Positions 37,198 to 47,206 of a DNA stretch of 64,000 bases are shown one piece after another. The notes below the pieces were generated by a model. The model ran no database searches, had not been told where the DNA came from, and saw only the letters and a list, made by a program, of their open reading frames with translations. The stretch's first letter is position 1. Each line of letters starts with the position of its first letter. A program made the translations under genes and the position numbers. The stretch is from Thioclava electrotropha (GTDB lineage: Bacteria > Pseudomonadota > Alphaproteobacteria > Rhodobacterales > Rhodobacteraceae): positions 3,547,501 to 3,611,500 of the forward strand of contig NZ_CP053562.1 in NCBI RefSeq assembly GCF_002085925.2, written 5' to 3'.

Positions 37198-38600
37198 CCA
37201 AGCCGTTCCTTCCAGCGAGCGATCTGCGCGCGCACCTGATCGGGCGCGGTTCCGCCGTAAGACTGGCGCGAGGCGACCGAGTTGTGAACCCCGAGCACGT
37301 CGAAGACGCTCTCCGTGATCGCCGGATTGATCGACTGCATCTGTTCGAGGCTCAGATCGGGCAGATCGCAGCCTTTTTCCTCGGCCATGGCCACCAGCGA
37401 GCCGGTGACGTGGTGGGCGTCGCGGAAGGGCAGCTCCGCCTCGCGCACCAGCCAGTCGGCCAGATCGGTCGCGGTCGAGAACCCGCCCGAGGCCGCGGCC
37501 TCCAGCTTGTCCGCGTTCACCGTCATATCGCCGATCATCCCCGCCATCGCGGCAAGCGCGAGCATCAGGTTATCGGCGGCGTCGAAGACCTGTTCCTTGT
37601 CCTCCTGCATGTCCTTGGAATAGGCGAGCGGCAGCCCCTTCATAACCGTGAACAGCGCGACCGAGGCCCCGAGGATGCGCCCGATCTTGGCGCGGATCAG
37701 CTCTGCCGCGTCCGGGTTGCGCTTCTGCGGCATGATCGAAGAGCCCGTCGACCACTTGTCCGACATCGCGACGAAGCGGAACTGCGCCGAGGACCAGATC
37801 ACCAGCTCTTCGGCGAGGCGCGACATGTGGACCGCGCAGATCGACGAGGCCGACAGGAATTCCAGCGCGAAATCGCGATCCGACACCGCATCGAGCGAGT
37901 TCGCCATCGGCCGGTCGAAGCCCAGCGCCTCGGCCGTCGCATGGCGGTCGATCGGGAAGCCGGTGCCGGCAAGCGCCGCCGCCCCCAGCGGGCATTCGTT
38001 CATCCGTTTGCGCGCATCAATGAATCGGGATTTGTCGCGCGCGAACATCTCGACATATGCCATCATGTGATGGCCGAAGGTCACCGGCTGCGCGGTCTGC
38101 AGATGGGTAAAGCCGGGCATGACCCAATCCGCGCCGTCCTCGGCCCGGGTCAGCGCGGCGCGGATCAGCGTGTCGAGACCCGAGATCGCGGCGTCGCATT
38201 GCTCGCGCACCCAGAGGCGAAAATCGGTCGCGACCTGATCGTTGCGCGACCGCGCCGTGTGCAGCCGCCCCGCCGGTTCGCCGATGACCTCCTTCAGCCG
38301 CGCCTCGACATTCATGTGGATGTCCTCGAGCGCGGTCGAGAAGGGAAAACCGCCCGCTTCGATTTCTGACAAAACCGTGAGCAAACCTTCTCCGATCGCC
38401 TCGGCGTCCTTATCACTAATGATGCCTTGCGCGGCGAGCATCGCGGCGTGGGCCCGGCTGCCGCGGATATCCTGCGCGTAGAGCCGCTGATCATACCCGA
38501 TCGAGGCGTTGATCGCCTCCATGATCGCGTCAGGTCCCGCGGCGAAACGCCCGCCCCACATCGCGTTGGAGGACTTGTTCTCGTCGGTCTGATCGGTCAT
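37194..38600 (-). CDS. argH: Argininosuccinate lyase
   Basis: 468 residues. Splits argininosuccinate into arginine and fumarate. The superfamily signature [15 protein letters not shown] is near residue 283, with the flexible loop Ser, and [16 protein letters not shown] near 112. It opens an operon with two lipoprotein genes, lysA and a TIGR02302 gene, and is divergent from tlpA. Confidence 0.97.
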   Translation of the reverse strand: MTDQTDENKSSNAMWGGRFAAGPDAIMEAINASIGYDQRLYAQDIRGSRAHAAMLAAQGIISDKDAEAIGEGLLTVLSEIEAGGFPFSTALEDIHMNVEARLKEVIGEPAGRLHTARSRNDQVATDFRLWVREQCDAAISGLDTLIRAALTRAEDGADWVMPGFTHLQTAQPVTFGHHMMAYVEMFARDKSRFIDARKRMNECPLGAAALAGTGFPIDRHATAEALGFDRPMANSLDAVSDRDFALEFLSASSICAVHMSRLAEELVIWSSAQFRFVAMSDKWSTGSSIMPQKRNPDAAELIRAKIGRILGASVALFTVMKGLPLAYSKDMQEDKEQVFDAADNLMLALAAMAGMIGDMTVNADKLEAAASGGFSTATDLADWLVREAELPFRDAHHVTGSLVAMAEEKGCDLPDLSLEQMQSINPAITESVFDVLGVHNSVASRQSYGGTAPDQVRAQIARWKERLG

Positions 38601-38627
38601 GGTCTGAGGCCCTTGCTAGGAGGCTAT

Positions 38628-39176
38628 ATGTTACGGTTTCTCGTCCTTTATACGGCGCTGGCGCTGGGTGCAAATGTTGCGCAGGCCGCGGATCTAGATG
38701 CGGTGAAATCGGGACAGATGGAATCCCTCGTCACCTATGACGAACCGCTGCCGCTGCCGCCTTTCACGGTGACCGACGAAAGCGGCGACGAGCATTCGAT
38801 GAAAGACTTCGAAGGCAAAGTGGTGCTGATCAATTTCTGGGCGACGTGGTGCCCGCCCTGCCGCGAGGAAATGCCCTCGCTGAATGCGCTGCAAAAAGCC
38901 TACGGCGAGAATGGGTTTCAGGTGATGACGATTGCCACGGGCGGTTCGAACTCGCCCGAGAAAGTCGCCGCCTTCTTCGACAAGGAGGGCATCGACGCCC
39001 TGCCCCGGTTCCACGACGATGCCAATTTCGCCGCCCGCGCAATGGGCGTTCTCGGACTGCCGGTCTCCGTGCTGGTCGACAAGAACGGCCACGAGGTTGG
39101 CCGGATGATCGGCGGCGCGGAATGGGATTCGCCCGACGCGAAGAAGGTCATCGAGGCGCTGATCGACGAGAAGTAA
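38628..39176 (+). CDS. tlpA: TlpA-family thiol:disulfide oxidoreductase
   Basis: 182 residues. Signal or anchor at 1-21, then a thioredoxin fold with active site WCPPC at 74-78 and a cis-Pro (GLPVSVLVD). TlpA/ResA proteins reduce cysteines in periplasmic proteins such as cytochrome c or the CuA site of cytochrome oxidase. AGGAGG precedes the ATG at 38628. The tlpA-argH divergent pair is common in alphaproteobacteria. The 224 bp that follow hold nothing I recognise. Confidence 0.9.
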   Translation: MLRFLVLYTALALGANVAQAADLDAVKSGQMESLVTYDEPLPLPPFTVTDESGDEHSMKDFEGKVVLINFWATWCPPCREEMPSLNALQKAYGENGFQVMTIATGGSNSPEKVAAFFDKEGIDALPRFHDDANFAARAMGVLGLPVSVLVDKNGHEVGRMIGGAEWDSPDAKKVIEALIDEK

Positions 39177-39400
39177 GGGAGGGTAGTGTGGCGGCAGCAG
39201 GCACTTTGCCGCCGGACCGGTCTTCCGTTGCGGCCCGATTTTCGATCGCATCCCGAGCAACCCGGTCCGCGTGTCGCAACATTTTGCAGAGTCCGGCGTC
39301 TGGGCTGCATCTGAACTGCCAGCCACGCCTCTGCCCGCGCGAACTTGTTCTTCGCAGTTCTACGCTGAATGTTTCCTTTGGCGCTTCGGTCCGCCGAGAC

Positions 39401-40669
39401 TCACGCCGCGCTTCTCCCTGCGCGCAGATAGCGCCCTAGCCAATGTTCGATCTCTTCCGACAGGGCCAGGATGGCCTCCAGCCGCCCTTTGATATCGTCA
39501 TGGAAACTGTCGAGCTGGTCGATCGTAGCCGCGAGGCCGCCATTCGCATCCCGCATGCGCCCACACTCGACGCGCCCGAGAACGCGGATCGTGTCGAGCC
39601 CGAGCAACTGGCGACGAATGTCTCGGCTTTGGTTCATCATATCGTCGGCGAGTTCGGCCGCTTGACGCATCGCGGCATTTGCATCGGCGGTGCCTTTGGT
39701 GACGAGCGACTGAAGCAATGCGCGTTCTTCCTCTCGGGGCTGATCATTCTGCACCTCTTCGCCCATAAAATTGGTGCTCATTTCGTTTAGGACGCGCGCG
39801 CAGCCCAGTTGGAACACGGCGCGCGCGACCTGAAAGGCCATCTGACCGCAGAGATTGCCGCGACCGGCAACGAATTTGCGCAGCCGCTCCGAGATGACAG
39901 CAGACGAGGCTTTGTAATTTTCCGAGATCGCGGACACCGGCCCTCCGGACGGCTCTAGCCGCGAGGCAACGATCCGCATGTTGTTAGGCACGGATTGCAA
40001 TGCTTCGAAACTGCGTAGAAGTCCGAATTGCTCCTTCGTGAGGCGCCCCATCGCGGTGTTCAATTCGGCCAGCATCCGCGTATTCTCATCGGCATTTCGA
40101 TTGAGGCGGCGATCCCGTTCGGTAAGCTCAAGCGCCAGCGCATAGGCCATGAAGGCGGTGTAGCTGGAATAGCCGCCACGCTCCGCGAAATCACGCAGCA
40201 GCGTCGCGCTCTCCTCCGGGTCGAGCGACTCCGCCCGCTCGCGCGCAGAGAGATCACGGTAGAGCTGGTGGATTTCATCGGACAGCTCGCTCGTCGGTTT
40301 CAGCCGGACCGAGAGGTAGCCCCCCTCGATCGGCATGACGACCGCGAAGACCCAATACCACCCGCCGCCTTTCGCCTTGTTCTTCACATAGGCGCCCATG
40401 GGATAGCCTTTTTTCAGCGCATCCCAAAGCACCCTGAACACCGCTCGCGGCGTATCGGGGTGGCGAACGATCTTATGCGGCGCCCCGATCATCTCGGACC
40501 ACTCGAACCCCGCGGTGCGCCGAAAAATCTCGTTGCCCGATTGGATCACCCCACGCGTATCGGTGCGCGAGTAGAACAATTCTTCCAGCGCGAAAGGCAC
40601 CTCGTTGGTACCGCGCAGTGCCGGCTGCCCCATTTTCGTCATCGCCCATTCTGTTCCATTGAGGTCCAC
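39401..40669 (-). CDS. Aer-type PAS domain protein without an output domain
   Basis: About 422 residues. Residues about 25-130 are an Aer-like PAS domain (TDTRGVIQSGNEIFRRTAGF...IVRHPDTPRAVFRVLWDALKKGYPM). The rest is helical, with no hydrophobic helix and no methyl-accepting signalling hairpin. It may partner another chemotaxis or signalling protein (inference). The start is uncertain: GTG at 40669 has AGG eight bases before it; GTG at 40678 and ATG at 40642 are alternatives. Divergent from an EAL protein. Confidence 0.8.
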   Translation of the reverse strand: MDLNGTEWAMTKMGQPALRGTNEVPFALEELFYSRTDTRGVIQSGNEIFRRTAGFEWSEMIGAPHKIVRHPDTPRAVFRVLWDALKKGYPMGAYVKNKAKGGGWYWVFAVVMPIEGGYLSVRLKPTSELSDEIHQLYRDLSARERAESLDPEESATLLRDFAERGGYSSYTAFMAYALALELTERDRRLNRNADENTRMLAELNTAMGRLTKEQFGLLRSFEALQSVPNNMRIVASRLEPSGGPVSAISENYKASSAVISERLRKFVAGRGNLCGQMAFQVARAVFQLGCARVLNEMSTNFMGEEVQNDQPREEERALLQSLVTKGTADANAAMRQAAELADDMMNQSRDIRRQLLGLDTIRVLGRVECGRMRDANGGLAATIDQLDSFHDDIKGRLEAILALSEEIEHWLGRYLRAGRSAA

Positions 40670-40807
40670 CCTAGGCACCTGCCGGTTACCATCGACTTAA
40701 CGCCGGATGCGAATTTCCCGTTAACCACGAGTCCGGCCTATTTCCCGGTCTTTACCCCTTCTTAGGCGCTTGCGCGGATGCTTGGCTCGAAGGCGAAGGA
40801 GGGGCAG

Positions 40808-41680
40808 ATGAAGAATCGAGACGCGAGGGCCATGCCGGTGCATCGTGACGAAGATAGCCCGCTGAGCTTTGCGGCTGCCGAGCAAAGCCGGCAGGCCTTG
40901 GCCATGGTGCGCGCGGCGATCGACCGGCACGACGTCATGCTGGCCTATCAGCCCGTGATCCAGACCTGCCGCCCCGACCGACCCGCGTTTTACGAGGGTC
41001 TGATCCGGGTTCTCGACGATCGCGGGCGCATCATCCCCGCGAAGGAGTTCATCAACGCGATCGAACGGACGGAGGTCGGGCGGAAACTCGATTGCCTCTC
41101 GCTCGAACTGGGTCTGAAAGCGCTCCTTGGCCAGCCGGATCTGCGCCTGGCGATCAATATGTCGGCGCGCTCGATCGGCTACGCGCCCTGGACCAAGGTT
41201 CTCAATCGCGGCCTCGCGGTCGATGAAACCGTCGGCGAGCGTCTCATCCTGGAGATTACCGAAAGCTCGGCGATGGAAATTCCCGAACTGGTCAGCGTCT
41301 TCATGGAGGATTTGCAGGCGCGCGGCGTCAGTTTCGCGCTCGACGATTTCGGGGCGGGTTACACGTCTTTCCGCTATCTGCGAGATTTCTACTTCGACAT
41401 CATCAAGGTCGATGGGCAGTTCATCCGCGGCATCTCGCACGATCCGGACAATCAGGCGCTGACGAAATCGCTGCTCGACGTGGCGCGCCATTTCGAGATG
41501 TTCACAATCGCCGAAGCGGTCGAGTCGCTGGAGGATGCCGAATATGTGGCAAGCCTCGGCGTCGATTGCATGCAGGGTTATTACTTCGGCGCACCGACGA
41601 TCCACCCCCCGGGAGCCAGTCTTCCGAACCGCAGCGGAGGCGTGCATGACCCCAGCCAGAGCGCAATAAACTTGCGTTAA
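40808..41680 (+). CDS. EAL-domain protein (c-di-GMP phosphodiesterase-like)
   Basis: 290 residues, nearly all EAL domain. The signature reads YEGLIR instead of EALLR, keeping Glu and Leu. Other catalytic motifs are seen: [43 protein letters not shown] and QGYYFGAP. So metal ligands look mostly intact and activity is possible. No GGDEF or sensor domain is present. AAGGAGGGG precedes the ATG at 40808. It may answer to the divergent PAS protein (inference). Confidence 0.9.
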   Translation: MKNRDARAMPVHRDEDSPLSFAAAEQSRQALAMVRAAIDRHDVMLAYQPVIQTCRPDRPAFYEGLIRVLDDRGRIIPAKEFINAIERTEVGRKLDCLSLELGLKALLGQPDLRLAINMSARSIGYAPWTKVLNRGLAVDETVGERLILEITESSAMEIPELVSVFMEDLQARGVSFALDDFGAGYTSFRYLRDFYFDIIKVDGQFIRGISHDPDNQALTKSLLDVARHFEMFTIAEAVESLEDAEYVASLGVDCMQGYYFGAPTIHPPGASLPNRSGGVHDPSQSAINLR

Positions 41681-41790
41681 CAATTTCCAGAGCGACGGGA
41701 TTAAGCTTGACCTCTCGTTCCCTTCCGCCATGCTGCGCAGCAGCAGAACGGACGCGCTGTCGCGCCCGCTTAAGTGATGAGGAGGATCCC

Positions 41791-42966
41791 ATGACCAATG
41801 TCGTCATCGTCTCGGCCGCGCGCACGCCCGTCGGCTCGTTTTTGGGCGCGTTTGCCAATACGCCCGCACATGACCTCGGCGCCGCCGTGATCGAGGCCGT
41901 CGTCGCCCGCGCGGGGATCGAGAAGTCCGATGTGTCCGAGACGATCCTCGGTCAGGTACTGACCGCGGGCCAAGGCCAGAACCCCGCCCGCCAAGCCCAT
42001 ATCAACGCAGGCCTGCCGATCGAAAGCGCCGCCTGGTCGATCAACCAGGTCTGCGGTTCGGGCCTGCGCACGGTCGCGCTCGGCGCCCAGCACATCATGT
42101 GCGGCGATGCCGATATCGTCGTCGCGGGCGGTCAGGAAAGCATGTCGCTCAGCCCCCATGTCGCGCATCTGCGCGCGGGTCAGAAGATGGGCGACATGAA
42201 GATGATCGACTCGATGATCAAGGACGGTCTGTGGGACGCATTCAACGGTTATCACATGGGCCAGACCGCCGAGAATGTCGCGACCCAGTGGCAGATTTCG
42301 CGCGAGATGCAGGACGAATTCGCGCTGGCTTCGCAGAACAAGGCCGAGGCCGCGCAGAAGGCTGGCAAATTCGCCGACGAGATCGCCGCCTTCACCGTGA
42401 AGACGCGCAAGGGCGACACGGTCGTGGATCAGGACGAATATATCCGCCACGGCGCGACGATCGAGAACATGCAGAAGCTGCGCCCGGCCTTCGCCAAGGA
42501 TGGCTCGGTGACCGCGGGCAACGCCAGCGGCATCAATGACGGTGCGGCCGCGGTGCTGCTGATGTCGGAGGAAGAAGCCGAGAAGCGCGGGCTCACGCCG
42601 CTGGCCCGCATTGCCTCCTATGCGACCGCCGGGCTCGACCCGTCGATCATGGGCTGCGGCCCGATCCCGTCCTCGCGCAAGGCGCTGGAGAAGGCGGGCT
42701 GGAAAGCCTCCGATCTCGACCTGATCGAAGCCAACGAAGCCTTCGCGGCGCAGGCCTGCGCGGTGAACAAGGACATGGGTTGGGACGTCAGCAAGGTGAA
42801 CGTCAATGGCGGCGCCATCGCCATCGGCCACCCGATCGGCGCCAGCGGCGCGCGAATCCTCAACACCCTTCTGTTCGAGATGAAGCGTCAGGGCGCGAAA
42901 AAAGGCCTCGCCACGCTCTGCATCGGTGGCGGCATGGGCGTCGCGATGTGTATTGAAGGCCTCTAG
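41791..42966 (+). CDS. phaA: Acetyl-CoA acetyltransferase (beta-ketothiolase)
   Basis: 391 residues. Joins two acetyl-CoA into acetoacetyl-CoA. The nucleophilic Cys88 lies in [10 protein letters not shown], the His in [18 protein letters not shown] near 348 and the second Cys in CIGGGMG near 378. GGAGG precedes the ATG. It feeds phaB for polyhydroxybutyrate and also the ethylmalonyl-CoA pathway that mcl1 belongs to. Confidence 0.96.
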   Translation: MTNVVIVSAARTPVGSFLGAFANTPAHDLGAAVIEAVVARAGIEKSDVSETILGQVLTAGQGQNPARQAHINAGLPIESAAWSINQVCGSGLRTVALGAQHIMCGDADIVVAGGQESMSLSPHVAHLRAGQKMGDMKMIDSMIKDGLWDAFNGYHMGQTAENVATQWQISREMQDEFALASQNKAEAAQKAGKFADEIAAFTVKTRKGDTVVDQDEYIRHGATIENMQKLRPAFAKDGSVTAGNASGINDGAAAVLLMSEEEAEKRGLTPLARIASYATAGLDPSIMGCGPIPSSRKALEKAGWKASDLDLIEANEAFAAQACAVNKDMGWDVSKVNVNGGAIAIGHPIGASGARILNTLLFEMKRQGAKKGLATLCIGGGMGVAMCIEGL

Positions 42967-42992
42967 CGGCAAAAAAATGCTGCATCTGCAAA

Positions 42993-43028
42993 AAGAGCGC
43001 GCAACTTTGTTGCGCGCTCTTGTCATTT
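42993..43028 (+). terminator. Intrinsic terminator between phaA and phaB
   Basis: Perfect 12-bp stem AAGAGCGCGCAA / TTGCGCGCTCTT with a 5-base loop, followed by GTCATTTT. phaB lies only 44 bp further on, so it needs read-through or its own promoter. Confidence 0.88.
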
Positions 43029-43071
43029 TCGGTAACAGCATTTCAAGGGCATTCCATTTGGAGGAGGAATC

Positions 43072-43794
43072 ATGGCGAGAGTTGCATTGGTCACCGGCGG
43101 ATCGCGCGGCATTGGCGCGGCGATCTCGAAGGCGCTGCAGGCGGCGGGCTACACGGTCGTCGCGAACTATGCCGGCAATGAGGAGGCTGCGGCCAAGTTC
43201 ACCGAGGAGACGGGGATCAAGACCTACAAATGGTCGGTCGCCGATTACGACGCCTGCGCGGCGGGGATCGAGCAGATCGAATCCGAGGTCGGCCCGATCG
43301 ACGTTCTGGTGAACAACGCGGGCATTACCCGCGACGCGCCCTTCCACAAGATGACCCGCGAGCAGTGGAACCAGGTGATCGACACCAATCTCAGCGGCAT
43401 TTTCAACATGACCCACCCGCTCTGGACGAAGATGCGCGAGCGCAAGTTCGGCCGGGTCGTGAACATCTCCTCGATCAACGGCCAGAAGGGTCAGTTCGCT
43501 CAGGCGAACTACTCGGCGGCAAAGGCGGGCGATCTGGGCTTCACCAAGGCGCTGGCGCAGGAAGGCGCGCGCGCAGGCATCACGGTCAACGCGATCTGCC
43601 CCGGCTATATCGCGACCGAGATGGTCATGGCGGTGCCGGAGAAGGTGCGCGAGTCGATCATCGGCCAGATCCCGGTCGGTCGTCTGGGCGAGCCCGAAGA
43701 AATCGCGCGCTGCGTGGTGTTCCTCGCCTCCGACGATGCGGGCTTCATCACCGGCTCGACCATCACCGCGAATGGCGGTCAGTACTTCATCTGA
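43072..43794 (+). CDS. phaB: Acetoacetyl-CoA reductase
   Basis: 240-residue short-chain dehydrogenase that reduces acetoacetyl-CoA to (R)-3-hydroxybutyryl-CoA. Rossmann motif VTGGSRGIGAAIS at 7-19, NNAGITRD near 82, and catalytic Ser-Tyr-Lys in NISSINGQKG...YSAAK (about 135-155). GGAGGAGG lies before the ATG. It is separated from phaA by a strong terminator. Confidence 0.95.
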   Translation: MARVALVTGGSRGIGAAISKALQAAGYTVVANYAGNEEAAAKFTEETGIKTYKWSVADYDACAAGIEQIESEVGPIDVLVNNAGITRDAPFHKMTREQWNQVIDTNLSGIFNMTHPLWTKMRERKFGRVVNISSINGQKGQFAQANYSAAKAGDLGFTKALAQEGARAGITVNAICPGYIATEMVMAVPEKVRESIIGQIPVGRLGEPEEIARCVVFLASDDAGFITGSTITANGGQYFI

Positions 43795-43818
43795 TTTCGC
43801 CTCTTGGCATTCTCGACG

Positions 43819-43850
43819 GAGGCCCGCATTTTGCGGGCCTCTTTAGTTTT
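43819..43850 (+). terminator. Intrinsic terminator after phaB
   Basis: GAGGCCCGC / GCGGGCCTC with a 5-base loop, then TTTAGTTTT. Confidence 0.9.
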
Positions 43851-43862
43851 GGCGGGGACAGC

Positions 43863-44783
43863 ATGACACGCGGCAAGGCCACTTCGATCGGGTTCACAGC
43901 GGTTCTGCTGTGGGCGCTTCTGGCGCTGTTCACCGTGGGGTCGGCCCCGGTGCCGCCTCTGATGCTGAATGCGCTGTGTTTCGCTTTGGGCGGCGCGGTG
44001 GGCGTGATCTGGCTGGTGGCGACCGGTGCGCTGGGGCAGCTGCGGCACGTGTCGTGGAAGGTCTATCTCGCCGGGACCGCGGGGCTGTTTGGTTATCATT
44101 TCCTTTATTTCTCGGCGCTGCGCCTCGCGCCCCCGGCCGAGGCCGGGCTGATCGCCTATCTCTGGCCGCTGCTGATCGTGCTGTTTTCCGGGTTGCTGCC
44201 CGGCGAGCGGCTGACGCTTTGGCATGTCGCGGGGGCGGTGCTTGCGTTTGGCGGAGCCGCGCTGATCTTCGGGGGCGGGATTTCCGCCGATCCGGCGGCG
44301 CTGCCCGGCTATGGGCTGGCGCTGATCTGCGCGCTGACATGGTCGAGCTATTCGCTGCTGTCGCGGCGCTTCGGCGCGGTGCCGACGGCGGCGGTCGCGG
44401 TCTATTGCCTCGCGAGCGCGGCCCTGTCGGCCGTCGCCCATCTGGCACTGGAGCCGACGATCTGGCCTGCGGGCGCGATCGGCTGGGCCTCGGTGATCGG
44501 CTTGGGGTTGGGGCCTGTCGGGCTTGCCTTCTACACATGGGATCTTGGCGTGAAGCGCGGCGATATCCAGCTGCTGGGCACGGCCTCCTACGCAGCCCCT
44601 CTGGTCTCGACGCTGGTGCTGGTCGCAGTCGGGATTGCGGACGCGCGGCCTACCCTGCTGATAGCGGCGGCGATGATCGCCGGAGGGGCCGGGCTGGCGG
44701 CGCTTGGCGGTCGGCGACGGCGCAGCGCGCCACCTCCACCCGACGTGACTGGGCAGGAGATACCGCGGAAGGGTTCGGCCTGA
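43863..44783 (+). CDS. EamA/DMT-family transporter
   Basis: 306 residues with about ten hydrophobic helices in two EamA halves (residues about 5-135 and 145-285). Such proteins export small metabolites, often amino acids; the substrate cannot be told. The ATG at 43863 starts just before the first helix. Downstream is a hairpin at 44824-44843. Confidence 0.88.
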   Translation: MTRGKATSIGFTAVLLWALLALFTVGSAPVPPLMLNALCFALGGAVGVIWLVATGALGQLRHVSWKVYLAGTAGLFGYHFLYFSALRLAPPAEAGLIAYLWPLLIVLFSGLLPGERLTLWHVAGAVLAFGGAALIFGGGISADPAALPGYGLALICALTWSSYSLLSRRFGAVPTAAVAVYCLASAALSAVAHLALEPTIWPAGAIGWASVIGLGLGPVGLAFYTWDLGVKRGDIQLLGTASYAAPLVSTLVLVAVGIADARPTLLIAAAMIAGGAGLAALGGRRRRSAPPPPDVTGQEIPRKGSA

Positions 44784-44823
44784 GTCGCCGCGCGCTAACA
44801 GGCCCCTTTCAAACGACACGGGC

Positions 44824-44845
44824 CGCCCCGAAGGACGGCCCGATT
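44824..44845. terminator. Hairpin between convergent DMT and DUF465 genes
   Basis: GGGCCGCCCC and GGACGGCCC pair around CGAA with a G-T mismatch. T runs are poor on both sides, so it is a possible bidirectional terminator. Confidence 0.45.
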
Positions 44846-44863
44846 AAACTCGTGGGAGGGCCC

Positions 44864-45031
44864 TCAGGCCGTTTCGAGGCGGTGGATTTCCTCTTTCAGC
44901 CTAAGTTTTTGCCTTTTCATCTGAGCGATTTCGAGATCGTCGATGCCGGGTCTGCGCGAAGCGCGCTCGACCTCCATCGACAGAGCCTCATGTTTTTTGC
45001 GAAGTTCGGTGATATGCGAACCAAGCGACAT
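44864..45031 (-). CDS. DUF465 (YdcH-like) small protein
   Basis: 55 residues, highly charged and helical (HITELRKKHEALSMEVERASRRP..DLEIAQMKRQKLRLKEEI), the DUF465/YdcH pattern. Probably a cytoplasmic coiled-coil protein of unknown role. GAGGAG precedes the ATG at 45031; the longer frame upstream lacks a site. Confidence 0.85.
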   Translation of the reverse strand: MSLGSHITELRKKHEALSMEVERASRRPGIDDLEIAQMKRQKLRLKEEIHRLETA

Positions 45032-45149
45032 GGCAGTCTCCTCTCCAGTTGTCAGCCCGTCGATTGCAGCACAGGTTTTGAGTCGTGTCACGGAAATGTC
45101 GTATAGCGACGGGTTATCCCCAGCATTTTCGCGAAATCTTGCGAAAGCG

Positions 45150-45917
45150 TTAACGCGGAATCGGCAATTTTTGACCTTCGCGCAGGATTTCGCGCGCAAT
45201 TTCCGTCAAATCCTCTGCATCGCGTGAGTGCATCGGCGCCGAATGCAGGATCAGCGGCGCCAGAAGCTGCAGCGGGGTCCGCGCACCTTTGCGGGCGGTG
45301 ACGATCACCCGCCGCGCCGGGCGACCGACTCGGGGCGCGATCGGCAGAACGGAGATCGCGCCGGTCCGCCCGTGCAGCCCCACCAGCAGATCCGCCAGAC
45401 GGTCGGCCTGCTGGATCAGCGTGATCCGCCCCTCGGGCTTGAGCCGCCGCAGCCCCGCGTCGAGCCATGCGCTGATCGGCGTCGCCTCGCGCTGCGCACG
45501 CTCGCGGCCGGGATCGGCGGCCGGCGTGCCATCCTCGGGCCCGAAATAGGGCGGGTTGGCGATGACGTGATCGAAGCTGAGCGCCCGCAGATCGGCGGGC
45601 ATCTGCGCCAGATCGCCCTCGATCACCTCGAGCGCGATCCCGTTATCCGCCGCGTTGCGCCGGGCCAAATCGGCATAGGCGGGCTGCAACTCCACCCCGC
45701 TTTGCGCAAGTCCCGGCACCCGCCAGCCAAGGCACAGGCTCGCCACCCCGGCCCCGCAGCCGAGCTCCAGAACCGACTGGCCCGTCTGCGCCGGACAGGC
45801 CGCCGCGAGCAGGACCGGGTCCATCGCCGCGCGGTAGCCCGCGCGCGGCTGGGCGATGCGCAACCGCCCGCCGAGAAAGCCATCGACTGTCAGATCCTCG
45901 GGCCCGAACCGATCCAT
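45150..45917 (-). CDS. trmN6: tRNA1(Val) A37 N6-methyltransferase-like protein
   Basis: 255 residues. SAM-binding motif LELGCGAGVASLCLG near residue 47 and the N6-adenine motif NPPYF near 118 match the TrmN6/YfiC family that methylates A37 of tRNA-Val. I take the ATG at 45917; a TTG three codons upstream overlaps the stop of the DUF2007 gene and is possible. Co-transcribed with DUF2007. Confidence 0.87.
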   Translation of the reverse strand: MDRFGPEDLTVDGFLGGRLRIAQPRAGYRAAMDPVLLAAACPAQTGQSVLELGCGAGVASLCLGWRVPGLAQSGVELQPAYADLARRNAADNGIALEVIEGDLAQMPADLRALSFDHVIANPPYFGPEDGTPAADPGRERAQREATPISAWLDAGLRRLKPEGRITLIQQADRLADLLVGLHGRTGAISVLPIAPRVGRPARRVIVTARKGARTPLQLLAPLILHSAPMHSRDAEDLTEIAREILREGQKLPIPR

Positions 45918-45922
45918 GGGCG

Positions 45923-46135
45923 TCAATCCGATTTTATCTCGTTATCGCGCAGAACCGCCTGCGCCATGAACATGTCGCTGTCGCGCACCATCAGGCGGCG
46001 CGGAAGGATTCCGAGCGAGCCTTCCAGCACGCTCGTATGGACGTCGAGTTGAAACGTGCTTATACCCTCGCCCTCGAGAAGGGCGGTCGCCATGGCCAGT
46101 TTCACCGGGTCCGTGCTGCGCAGTAGCTCTTTCAT
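45923..46135 (-). CDS. DUF2007-domain protein
   Basis: 70 residues (MKELLRSTDPVKLAMATALL...SVLEGSLGILPRRLMV). DUF2007 has a PII-like fold and unknown function. The ATG at 46135 gives the usual family start; a GTG at 46144 has AAGGGG six bases before it and may be used instead. Paired with trmN6 and divergent from ispB. Confidence 0.85.
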   Translation of the reverse strand: MKELLRSTDPVKLAMATALLEGEGISTFQLDVHTSVLEGSLGILPRRLMVRDSDMFMAQAVLRDNEIKSD

Positions 46136-46195
46136 ATCCCTCACTTACGGCCCCTTGCGAGGGCTGTCGAGATGAGGCAGATCGAAGGGATGAAC

Positions 46196-47206
46196 ATGAG
46201 CCTCGACGACAAGCCCGACAACACGGCAAAACCGCATGACCGGCTCGCGGAAGCCTTGGCCAACGACATGGCGGCGGTGGATGCGCTGATCGCCGAGCGC
46301 ATGGCCTCGGAAAACGCGCCGCGCATCCCCGAAGTGACCGCGCATCTGGTCGGCGCGGGCGGCAAACGGCTGCGGCCGATGCTGACCGTCGCGGCGGCGC
46401 GGCTGTGCGGCTACGAGGGCAGCCTGCATCACAACCTCGCGGCAGCGGTCGAGTTCATCCATACCGCGACGCTGCTGCATGACGATGTGGTCGACGAGAG
46501 CAAGCAGCGCCGGGGCCGCCCGACCGCGAACCTGCTCTGGGACAACAAGTCGAGCGTGCTCGTTGGTGATTACCTGTTTGCGCGGTCCTTCCAGCTGATG
46601 ACCGACACCGACAACCTGCGGGTTCTGTCGATCCTGTCGAACGCCTCCGCCGTCATCACCGAGGGCGAGGTGCTGCAGCTGTCGGCCGCGGAAGACCTGA
46701 ACACGACCGAGGACACCTATTACAAGGTGGTGCGTGGCAAGACCGCGGCGCTGTTCTCGGCGGCGACCGAGGCGGGCGCGGTTCTGGCCGGTGCACCGGA
46801 GGATCAGATCGCGGCTCTGCACGATTACGGCGAAAGCCTCGGGATCGCGTTCCAAGTGGTCGACGATCTGCTGGACTATCTCAGCGATGCCGAGACGATG
46901 GGCAAGAACGTGGGCGACGATTTCCGCGAGCGCAAGCTGACCCTGCCGCTGATCAAGGCGCTGGCGAAAGCCGACGGCGAGGCACGCGCTTTCTGGACCC
47001 GCACCATCGACAAGGGCGACCAGCGCGACGGCGATCTGGAGCATGCGATGGAGCTGCTGCACGCGACCGGCGCGCTGGAAGAGACCCGCGCGGCGGCCCT
47101 CGAATGGGCCGATCGCGGGCGCGAGCGGCTCAAGGTGCTGCCCGAGAGCGATCTGCGGCAGATGCTGGACGATCTGGCGGATTACGTGGTGGCGCGGTTG
47201 CGCTGA
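46196..47206 (+). CDS. ispB: All-trans polyprenyl diphosphate synthase
   Basis: 336 residues. Both aspartate-rich motifs are present: LLHDDVVDESKQRRGRP near 94 and VVDDLLDY near 222. It builds the long isoprenoid tail of ubiquinone (probably C50 in this group, so ddsA is an equivalent name). ATG 46196 has GAAGGGA before it; ATGs at 46172 and 46190 are alternatives. Repeat copy e begins at the base after its stop. Confidence 0.93.
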   Translation: MSLDDKPDNTAKPHDRLAEALANDMAAVDALIAERMASENAPRIPEVTAHLVGAGGKRLRPMLTVAAARLCGYEGSLHHNLAAAVEFIHTATLLHDDVVDESKQRRGRPTANLLWDNKSSVLVGDYLFARSFQLMTDTDNLRVLSILSNASAVITEGEVLQLSAAEDLNTTEDTYYKVVRGKTAALFSAATEAGAVLAGAPEDQIAALHDYGESLGIAFQVVDDLLDYLSDAETMGKNVGDDFRERKLTLPLIKALAKADGEARAFWTRTIDKGDQRDGDLEHAMELLHATGALEETRAAALEWADRGRERLKVLPESDLRQMLDDLADYVVARLR

